A stretch of DNA of 5,470 nt from Nitrospirota bacterium (GTDB lineage Bacteria; Nitrospirota; Thermodesulfovibrionia; Thermodesulfovibrionales; JdFR-88), in the NCBI GenBank assembly GCA_021790695.1, contig JAJYGJ010000067.1, forward strand, positions 1 through 5,470. Reading direction: 5' to 3'. Under the pieces are notes generated by a model that was not told the DNA's origin, did no database searches, and saw nothing but the letters and a program-made list of their open reading frames with translations. This document shows positions 1-5,118 of this stretch, piece by piece. A program made the position numbers and the translations under genes. Position 1 is the stretch's first letter, and each line of letters begins with the position of its first letter.

Positions 1-1055
1 TTTCTCGCCTCGAAAAGATTGATCTCCTTGCCTTCCAAAAGATCATTTAGCTTTGACATGCCCTTGATTTTTATCGCGCCGGGCATACAGGTTTCGATGC
101 AAACCCGGCAATTCGTGCATAGGGCGGGTTTGAAGCTGAGGCGAAAATGTCCGTCCTCCCATGTCCCAGCCAGGGCGCCCGTGGGGCAGAGAGTGACGCA
201 AACGCCACACGCGCTGCAATGGGGCGACACCTCGACCCTGGCGGCGGGGTCCGCTCCGGCAGGCACATACACATCTTTTACCGGAGCGAATTTCCCCAGC
301 GCCTGCATGAGAAACATTCTTTTAACGTTCGCCGGCCTCTTGTTTATGGCGTCAATAAAGGTCTGCTCCGGCCCGCCCTTTTCCGGTGCGATTTCCGGGA
401 GCGCAGCTGCCGCGACCTCCGCAGCCTTTATCCCTAGGACGGACATAACATCTCTTCTTGAAACCGGCTTATCAGCTTTTTTTGACCACGGCTGAAGCGG
501 TATCCTTGAGATTTCGAATTTCTCCTCCCCGATTCCCAGCATCTCAAAGAGCGCGCTCACGAGGTTCAACATCCTGTCGATATGTGGTGACGCCTTCGCG
601 TTACGGCATTCCCCGCACTCCGGACGTACAAGTTCAACCTTCGAAAAACCTGCTTTGACCGTCTCGACGAGTAGACCTTCGGTAAGGCGACCGATACAGG
701 GGACAAGGAGGCCTGCCTTGCCGTCTCCCCACTGGCAGGAAATGCGGAATGCCTTTGCCTCCCCAGGCTTGCATCCGGCGGCAGCCGCGCTTATCTCTCC
801 CAGGATTTCCTCATCATTCGCCTCGCTCATCCTGAAGACGCCGTTCGGGCAGACGGAAAAGCATACCCCACAATCGGCGCACTCGCCGGTTATCTCCGCG
901 CCACTCACGGGAAAACTGATCGCGCCGGCAGGACATGCATCGGCGCAGAGCGAACACCCGGATTTGGGCGCGCGAAAGCGCGAGCATAAGGACTTCTCAA
1001 TCTGCAGATGATGTCCCGGGATTATTTTGTCCGTCACTTTTCCAACAATACCCAT
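1..1055 (-). CDS. Polyferredoxin-like [4Fe-4S] protein (C-terminus beyond window)
   Basis: The minus-strand frame is open from an ATG at 1055 to the window edge (351 codons seen, no stop), with GAGGAC 6 nt upstream of the ATG. It has two bacterial-ferredoxin modules. The N-terminal one has C24, then C34-x2-C37-x3-C41-P and C59-x2-C62-x2-C65-x3-C69-P. The later one has C280-x2-C283-x2-C286-x3-C290-P and C313-x2-C316-x2-C319-x3-C323. That gives up to four [4Fe-4S] clusters. Between them, at about residues 105-165, is a segment with C107, C120, C147 and C150 around a VPCIGRL motif, loosely like FlpD/MvhD-type electron-transfer domains (weak resemblance, judged from memory). An internal SRRDVMSVLG at 199-208 precedes an Ala-rich stretch. 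There is no N-terminal signal peptide or membrane segment. It is the third gene of the operon and probably passes electrons to or from the molybdoenzyme. The partner and the cell compartment are unknown. Confidence 0.88.
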   Translation of the reverse strand, partial: MGIVGKVTDKIIPGHHLQIEKSLCSRFRAPKSGCSLCADACPAGAISFPVSGAEITGECADCGVCFSVCPNGVFRMSEANDEEILGEISAAAAGCKPGEAKAFRISCQWGDGKAGLLVPCIGRLTEGLLVETVKAGFSKVELVRPECGECRNAKASPHIDRMLNLVSALFEMLGIGEEKFEISRIPLQPWSKKADKPVSRRDVMSVLGIKAAEVAAAALPEIAPEKGGPEQTFIDAINKRPANVKRMFLMQALGKFAPVKDVYVPAGADPAARVEVSPHCSACGVCVTLCPTGALAGTWEDGHFRLSFKPALCTNCRVCIETCMPGAIKIKGMSKLNDLLEGKEINLFEAR

Positions 1056-1077
1056 ATTACCGTCCTCACATTTCGTA

Positions 1078-1113
1078 AGACAGCGGCCCGCAGGGGGTCT
1101 CAAGCCGCTGTCT
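1078..1113 (-). promoter_or_regulatory. Intercistronic stem-loop between ferredoxin and polyferredoxin genes
   Basis: A perfect 10-bp inverted repeat, AGACAGCGGC (1078-1087) and GCCGCTGTCT (1104-1113), encloses a 16-nt loop in the 74-bp gap. No T-run follows it on either strand, so it does not look like a standard intrinsic terminator. It ends about 10 nt before the Shine-Dalgarno sequence of the polyferredoxin gene. A role in mRNA processing, 3'-end protection of the upstream message, or reduced expression of the downstream gene is plausible but inferred. Confidence 0.7.
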
Positions 1114-1129
1114 CCCTGTTGCAAAACCG

Positions 1130-1753
1130 TTATCGCGTATAAATCACCGAGGGATTTGTCTTGCTCTCCCCGATGAACCCGAGTGATACCCTTAAGGCCC
1201 TTTTCTGCTTGATCAACATTGTAAGATCATTGAGCTCGCCGAAAAACCTCGTTCTGGCGATGCAGGCGTCAACACAGGCGGGCTTGAGGCCCTTGGTCAC
1301 CCTGTGCACGCACATAATGCACTTTTGCATCACGTGGGCCTTGGCGTTAAACTGCGGATGCCCATATGGGCATGCCCAGGCGCAATACCTGCACCCGATG
1401 CATTTGTCCGTGTCAATGAGGACTATGCCGTCTTCCTCCCTTTTTGTTATGGCACCAACCGGGCACGCTGCCTTGCAGGCCGGCTTCCCGCAATGCATGC
1501 AGGGCATGGATACAAAATACGCCCGCAATTCATCAGGTTTTTTCTTCGGGTCCTTGAATTCTCCGACTTCGACTGTAATGACGCGGTTGTAATCCACTCC
1601 AACCGGCGTGTTGTTTTCCGCTTTGCAGGCCATTGTGCAGGCATTGCATCCCACGCAAAATTCAAGGTCGACCCAGAGCGTGTACTGCTTCGGGCCCTTC
1701 TTGTCGAAAGTGGCCTTAAGCATTTCATCCGTTATAAAAGGATCTCTTTCCAT
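1130..1753 (-). CDS. DmsB/TtrB/NrfC-type four-cluster [4Fe-4S] electron-transfer subunit
   Basis: This 207-residue protein is the electron-transfer (beta) subunit that normally pairs with a molybdopterin catalytic subunit and relays electrons through a chain of four [4Fe-4S] clusters. The four Cys groups typical of the DmsB family are all present: C33-x2-C36-x2-C39-x3-C43; C85-x2-C88-x4-C93-x3-C97-P; C118-x2-C121-x2-C124-x3-C128-P; and C145-x2-C148-x11-C160-x3-C164. No cluster ligand is missing. The length fits the family. It has no signal peptide of its own, which is usual for subunits exported folded together with a Tat-tagged partner. The ATG at 1753 has AGGAG 6 nt upstream, and a second AGGAG lies 4 nt further out. 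It starts 26 bp after the catalytic gene ends, which implies co-transcription and probably one complex. The exact family member (TtrB, PsrB, PhsB or other) cannot be decided. Confidence 0.93.
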   Translation of the reverse strand: MERDPFITDEMLKATFDKKGPKQYTLWVDLEFCVGCNACTMACKAENNTPVGVDYNRVITVEVGEFKDPKKKPDELRAYFVSMPCMHCGKPACKAACPVGAITKREEDGIVLIDTDKCIGCRYCAWACPYGHPQFNAKAHVMQKCIMCVHRVTKGLKPACVDACIARTRFFGELNDLTMLIKQKRALRVSLGFIGESKTNPSVIYTR

Positions 1754-1779
1754 TTCTTTCTCCTTTGTCTCCTGGTTTT

Positions 1780-4704
1780 TTATAGCCTCTCAATGCGCAG
1801 GGGAGTGCCATAGCTCTGTGTCGCGCCGCTCACAGGGTCGATCAACACTACGTTCTTCAGCACCGGGTCGGTCATGTAAAGCGCATTCAGGCTGAATCCG
1901 GCCCCTATCCTTTCGTCATGGGGCTGCTTCTCGCCATTGGCGTACCATTTCCCCGCCCCCGCGCCGAACCTGGCGTAAGAGTGGCAAACGGAGAATACAC
2001 CCGGCCTGACGCGGCTGGTCACCCTCACCTGGAATTTGTACCAGCCTCCCCCTATGGAATTGGGCACAATGGGGTTATGCACGCTGCTCGGGCTCTTGAC
2101 CTTTACCCAGCCTTCCGTCTCAACGCCCAGCTTCCCGGCGTCTGCCGGGTTGATCTCGGCATAGTTTTGGGGCTTGATGGAGGCAAGCCATAGGTTGTTC
2201 ATCGTCCTCGACTGCGTATGCCACGCGTCTTTCCACGTGTTAAGCTGGAACGGATATTCCTTGTAGATTGCAGGGTCAAGAGGCTGCTCCTTGCAATCCA
2301 CTATGGTCCTGTACTGGGGCAGGCCGTCGAAGTATTTCCCGGTCATGCTGTTTTTGTTCACCGCTGAGCTCTGCTGGTAGACATAGAGGGAGCGTATCTG
2401 CTTGCCCCCCGGGAAGGCGGCATACTCGCCCGTGGAATAGCCGCTTTCGTACTGATACTTCGGCGACGGGTTCTGGAATTTGCCGCCTATCTTCACGAAA
2501 CTGCTCTCCGGATCTAACCCCTCTTTAAAATCGCCGTTTTTGAAGTACTCATTCCAGAAGTCCCAGGCGTTGTTAATATCGACCCCAGTGCCTCCGCCGT
2601 CGTTGCCGAAACCGGGAAGGCCGCATTCTTTTGCTATTGCAATAAAGAGGTCGTCCGCCATCCTGGTGTCCGGCCGGATGGGCTTGTAGTTGTGAGTTTT
2701 GGGGTCAAAAGAGCCCACTACCGGCTGCCTGAGCGGCGTAACTCTCGTTTTCACCGGAGGGAAGGTGTGCCATGTGCCCAGGCGTTCGAGGTACTCCGTA
2801 TCCGGCAGGACATAATCGCACAGCGCGCTCGTCTCGCCCATATAGGCGTCTACGGAAAAGGTAAGCGGCATGGCCTTAATGACCGTTACATTGAAAGGGG
2901 ATGTATGCGCAGGATTGTTATAGTAATTAAGGTAGGCCTTGATCTTATATGGATACCCCATCTTGACGCTGGCGTAGAATTCTTCAGATACCGTCCTCCG
3001 CGCAAGGGGATACCACGGCCTTGTCGCGGTAGGCTTCTCCCCCTCGTACTTCGACTTGTGCCTGCACAAGGAAACGCCGGCAGGAGTGCGCAGCTTGCCT
3101 TTCACATCCCCGTGGTACGGAGCGTTACCAGGATTGAACCCGCCCTTCCTGTCCACGTTGTCAACCAGGATGTTGATGGTGGCCAGGGCCTGGCCGTTCC
3201 AGTACCCGTTTGACTGCTGGACCGGGCCGCGGAACATCTCGATCACGGGGTGTTTGGCCGACACGAACTCCCTTGCGAGACGCGAAATCGTCCCCGGCGG
3301 GATATCGCAGACCGAATCGCTCTCCTCCAGGGTCTTTTCCTGCGCCCTCTCCCTCAGCATCCTGAAAACGGTTTTATACTCTACGCCCTTTATCGAGACG
3401 CCGGCGTCCAGGTCGGCGGGGCCGCCAACATCCTGGAACATCTTCGGCTGGCCGTCTACGAGGACCACGAAATCGCTCTGGCCAAGGCCCGCATCCCTTC
3501 CGGACAGATAGGTCTTCGGCTCTTTCGTACTGACGAGATACGTCATATCCGTCCAGTTCCGGTAACCCATCTTCTTGGCCGCGCGTTCGTTGGGCAACGA
3601 GAGGTATTCCTTCTTATAGCCGTTGTTGTCGATTATCCAGCGTATCATCCCGAGCAGGAAGTATGCGTCGGTCACGGGTTTTATCGGGATCCATTCCCCC
3701 ACCCCGTTGTGCGTGGCTTTTGCGGCCGCATTCGAAAAGCGCGGGTCGACGACGACGTGCCTGAACTTCTTTGCGTACGGGCCCACTCTTTTGGCCCATT
3801 TCTGGAGCTGGCGCGTTCTGGTCTGCATGGTATAATCGGCTTGCGTGATGCCCGATCCGATGCTGATCAGATAATCGCAGTACTCATAATCGGCGTACGC
3901 CCCCGCCTCGAGAGGGGGGAGGTTCAGAACGTCCTCAAGGACGTCATAAAAACACCCCGCGCAACGGCTGCAGTGATTAAACATGTTAATCGAACCTATG
4001 GCCCCGTTGACAAACCTCGGCGTAATCGGGATCTGCTCGTTGCGGCCGTGCACCCAGACAAACTGGTTCCTCTTGGGCCCATATCCTTCCATGGGGGCCT
4101 CGTCCAGATAATCGGACTCCTCCTTGCCTATCGGGTCGTTGTTGTTGACTATGGACTTGAGCCCCTCGACTTTGCGGTTCTCTTCGCCAGGGACATTCTT
4201 GAAAAGATAGCCTCCAGAACATATTTCCTTTATCGCCTGCTCCCAGGATATGGTCTTCCATTTCCCGGACCCCCTCGGCCCCACCCTTTTAACGGGATGC
4301 TGGAGCCTGAACGGACTGTAAAGCGCATAGACTCCCGCCTGCCCCTTCGGGCACAAGGAAGACACGTCTTTTCCGGCCGCTCCCGCATCAAGGTCGGATT
4401 CTTCGACCATGTCGCCCTTTGCGCTGTAATCATAGGTGTTCGGGTGGTAAGGGTTGCCGGTGAGCCTCACAAGCTCGCCTTTTACCACCTTGGCCTGGAT
4501 TCCGCATCCGCCGTGGCACATGAGACATGTGCTCCTTAGTATTTTTACATCCTGGCTCACAGGGTCCGGTTGTGTGCCGGACTTGCCGATCTGCTTTTGC
4601 CACTCCGCAGCCTCGGCCCGCTTGATATTCGGCGCGAAGGCCGCAATGGCAGCAGTGGCGGCGGAGATTTTCAAGAATGTCCGTCTCTTCATTTCTGAGC
4701 TCAC
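1780..4704 (-). CDS. Tat-exported molybdopterin oxidoreductase, TtrA-like catalytic subunit
   Basis: This large (about 974 aa) DMSO-reductase-superfamily catalytic subunit carries a bis-MGD molybdenum (or tungsten) cofactor and one [4Fe-4S] cluster. Numbered from the GTG at 4704, it has a twin-arginine signal, KRRTFLK (6-12), then an Ala-rich hydrophobic stretch and a likely cut after A-E-A (about 30-32). This implies export of the folded enzyme. The cluster ligands are C60-x2-C63-x3-C67 and C118 (SLCPKG); the x50 gap is long. The likely metal ligand lies in NHCSRCAGC (243-251), most simply C248 by comparison with N-H-x-S-x-C in relatives. Segments such as RGPVQQSNGYWNGQA, VDNVDRKGGF, GETSALCDYVLPDTEYLERL and LPGFGNDGGG resemble tetrathionate reductase TtrA. 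The pterin-dinucleotide-binding C-terminal domain begins at about residue 815 (HTQSRTMNNLW). Start choice: GGAGG at 4713-4717 is 8 nt from this GTG but only 2 nt from the ATG at 4710; an ATG at 4692 is also possible. The substrate (tetrathionate, another sulfur, selenium or arsenic oxyanion, or other) is unknown. Confidence 0.94.
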   Translation of the reverse strand: MSSEMKRRTFLKISAATAAIAAFAPNIKRAEAAEWQKQIGKSGTQPDPVSQDVKILRSTCLMCHGGCGIQAKVVKGELVRLTGNPYHPNTYDYSAKGDMVEESDLDAGAAGKDVSSLCPKGQAGVYALYSPFRLQHPVKRVGPRGSGKWKTISWEQAIKEICSGGYLFKNVPGEENRKVEGLKSIVNNNDPIGKEESDYLDEAPMEGYGPKRNQFVWVHGRNEQIPITPRFVNGAIGSINMFNHCSRCAGCFYDVLEDVLNLPPLEAGAYADYEYCDYLISIGSGITQADYTMQTRTRQLQKWAKRVGPYAKKFRHVVVDPRFSNAAAKATHNGVGEWIPIKPVTDAYFLLGMIRWIIDNNGYKKEYLSLPNERAAKKMGYRNWTDMTYLVSTKEPKTYLSGRDAGLGQSDFVVLVDGQPKMFQDVGGPADLDAGVSIKGVEYKTVFRMLRERAQEKTLEESDSVCDIPPGTISRLAREFVSAKHPVIEMFRGPVQQSNGYWNGQALATINILVDNVDRKGGFNPGNAPYHGDVKGKLRTPAGVSLCRHKSKYEGEKPTATRPWYPLARRTVSEEFYASVKMGYPYKIKAYLNYYNNPAHTSPFNVTVIKAMPLTFSVDAYMGETSALCDYVLPDTEYLERLGTWHTFPPVKTRVTPLRQPVVGSFDPKTHNYKPIRPDTRMADDLFIAIAKECGLPGFGNDGGGTGVDINNAWDFWNEYFKNGDFKEGLDPESSFVKIGGKFQNPSPKYQYESGYSTGEYAAFPGGKQIRSLYVYQQSSAVNKNSMTGKYFDGLPQYRTIVDCKEQPLDPAIYKEYPFQLNTWKDAWHTQSRTMNNLWLASIKPQNYAEINPADAGKLGVETEGWVKVKSPSSVHNPIVPNSIGGGWYKFQVRVTSRVRPGVFSVCHSYARFGAGAGKWYANGEKQPHDERIGAGFSLNALYMTDPVLKNVVLIDPVSGATQSYGTPLRIERL

Positions 4705-4712
4705 CGTCATTC

Positions 4713-4717
4713 CCTCC
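4713..4717 (-). promoter_or_regulatory. Shine-Dalgarno GGAGG of the molybdoenzyme gene
   Basis: AAAGGAGGG on the minus strand contains a full GGAGG. Spacing is 2 nt to the ATG at 4710, 8 nt to the in-frame GTG at 4704, and 20 nt to the ATG at 4692. The 8-nt spacing favours the GTG. Either of the two nearer starts keeps the whole Tat signal. Confidence 0.7.
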
Positions 4718-4774
4718 TTTAGGGGTGTCATTAATTGAAGCCAAGGTGATCTTTCTTGATCCATGGTGCAATAA

Positions 4775-4789
4775 GCAATATAAATGCCA
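4775..4789 (-). promoter_or_regulatory. Sigma-54 (-24/-12) promoter of the molybdoenzyme operon
   Basis: The minus strand reads TGGCATTTATATTGCT. This matches the RpoN consensus TGGCA-N6-TTGC-W with the diagnostic GG-N10-GC spacing. Transcription would start near 4763, leaving a leader of about 60 nt before the GTG at 4704 and excluding the upstream ATG at 4809. RpoN promoters need an ATP-driven enhancer-binding activator, so the operon is probably strictly induced. The inducing signal is unknown. Confidence 0.78.
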
Positions 4790-4810
4790 TGACATAAATA
4801 TCTTTCCAAA

Positions 4811-4824
4811 TCAAGCAGTCTTGA
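4811..4824. repeat. Short inverted repeat near the operon promoter
   Basis: TCAAG (4811-4815), CAGT, CTTGA (4820-4824) forms a perfect 5-4-5 inverted repeat about 50-60 bp upstream of the predicted operon transcription start. It could be a regulator half-site pair, but arms this short can arise by chance in AT-rich DNA. Confidence 0.35.
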
Positions 4825-4901
4825 AGTTTAACGCCTATCCGAACCGGCTTTAAGTTCAACAAATGAAACATGGCCAGTGGTAATGTCCAATAAATTGAAC
4901 T
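4824..4901. repeat. Repeated AGTTYAA motif
   Basis: AAGTTTAAC (4824-4832) and AAGTTCAAC (4852-4860) form an imperfect 9-bp direct repeat 28 bp apart. TTGAACT (4895-4901) is the inverse of AGTTCAA (4853-4859). The three copies lie between the two promoters and may be regulator contacts. The evidence is only their repetition. Confidence 0.3.
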
Positions 4902-4909
4902 GAAAATTA

Positions 4910-4926
4910 TTACATACAATATGTAA
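4910..4926. promoter_or_regulatory. Perfect 17-bp palindrome, candidate shared activator site
   Basis: TTACATA (4910-4916), CAA, TATGTAA (4920-4926) is a perfect inverted repeat with 7-bp arms and a 3-bp spacer, typical of a dimeric DNA-binding protein site. It lies about 130 bp upstream of the predicted MOSC transcription start and about 155 bp upstream of the predicted operon start. That is the usual range for enhancer-binding activators of sigma-54 RNA polymerase. The identity of the protein is unknown. Confidence 0.55.
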
Positions 4927-4931
4927 ATTCG

Positions 4932-4972
4932 GCGGAAATAGGTCCCAAAAGGGACTCAATATAAATATCCGC
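4932..4972. repeat. Nested inverted repeat (two-tier palindrome)
   Basis: The inner part is GTCCC (4942-4946), AAAA, GGGAC (4951-4955), extendable by one G-T pair. The outer arms are GCGGA (4932-4936) and TCCGC (4968-4972). Being symmetric, it can be a protein site readable from both sides. It lies upstream of both predicted starts and so would not normally be transcribed from them. A second operator or activator site is the simplest reading. Confidence 0.5.
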
Positions 4973-5020
4973 GTAGGTTCCATAAATAATACGAGAGAGT
5001 TTTTTCCGCTCTGGAAACCT

Positions 5021-5035
5021 TGGCATTAGATTTGC
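5021..5035 (+). promoter_or_regulatory. Sigma-54 (-24/-12) promoter of the MOSC gene
   Basis: TGGCATTAGATTTGC matches TGGCA-N6-TTGC with exact GG-N10-GC spacing (GG 5022-5023, GC 5034-5035). It shares TGGCATT with the opposing promoter. Transcription would begin near 5047, about 70 nt before the ATG at 5119. The start falls just before the first paired base of the leader fold, which supports both calls. A small inverted repeat, TTTCC (5003-5007) with GGAAA (5013-5017), sits directly upstream. Confidence 0.75.
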
Positions 5036-5047
5036 GATTAATATTTT

Positions 5048-5110
5048 GAAGTCTCCCCGAGGCACGGCGCCTGGGGATACGCCCGTTATCCATTTAAGGG
5101 CACCGGAGGT
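5048..5110 (+). promoter_or_regulatory. Structured mRNA leader, candidate cis-regulatory RNA of the MOSC gene
   Basis: Fold A is a hairpin, TCCCC (5054-5058) with GGGGA (5073-5077), continued by AGGC (5060-5063) with GCCT (5069-5072). It has one bulged G and a 5-nt loop, and leaves the Shine-Dalgarno sequence free. Fold B pairs GTCTCC (5051-5056, two G-U pairs) with GGAGGT (5105-5110), enclosing AGGC/GCCT and GCCC (5081-5084) with GGGC (5098-5101). This makes a three-stem junction that hides the Shine-Dalgarno sequence. The two folds share bases 5054-5056 and exclude each other. Placement before a molybdenum-related gene invites comparison with Moco/Tuco and Moco-II RNAs. I could not align it to those families from memory. 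Confidence 0.5.
5105..5109 (+). promoter_or_regulatory. Shine-Dalgarno GGAGG of the MOSC gene
   Basis: GGAGG lies 9 nt before the ATG at 5119. It touches the out-of-frame ATG at 5111, which opens only a 7-codon frame ending in TAG at 5132-5134, so 5119 is the working start. The site forms the 3' arm of the possible closing helix of the leader. Confidence 0.75.
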
Positions 5111-5118
5111 ATGGAACC

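Larger units (their letters stand above)
4705..5118. other. Divergent regulatory intergenic region
   Basis: This 414-bp AT-rich stretch between the operon and the MOSC gene shows no convincing gene on either strand. A frame upstream of the molybdoenzyme stays open to 4809, but it crosses the predicted promoter and start of transcription. The stretch holds two diverging sigma-54-type promoters, at least three inverted repeats, a short repeated motif and a structured leader, each listed separately. Confidence 0.8.

Noticed and set aside
1078..1113. Reading the intercistronic hairpin as an intrinsic terminator ending the operon
   Set aside because: No run of T follows the stem on either strand, and the polyferredoxin gene starts just downstream with a good ribosome-binding site.
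1161..1813. Plus-strand frames rich in Cys and His opposite the ferredoxin gene
   Set aside because: They are antisense to the DmsB-type ferredoxin, whose four complete cluster motifs make it certain; the Cys/His content is a by-product of the antisense reading.
3250..4539. Long plus-strand open frame (429 codons) opposite the molybdoenzyme
   Set aside because: It lies wholly antisense to a gene with clear domains and motifs, its product resembles no family I know, and it is explained by codon bias in the GC-rich coding strand.
4705..4809. N-terminal extension of the molybdoenzyme to the ATG at 4809
   Set aside because: The extension crosses the predicted -24/-12 promoter and transcription start, has no good Shine-Dalgarno sequence, and would bury the Tat signal about 40 residues in.
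4731..4919. Small minus-strand open frame with hydrophobic residues in the intergenic region
   Set aside because: It overlaps the promoter and several palindromes, has no clear ribosome-binding site, and its hydrophobicity follows from AT-rich composition.
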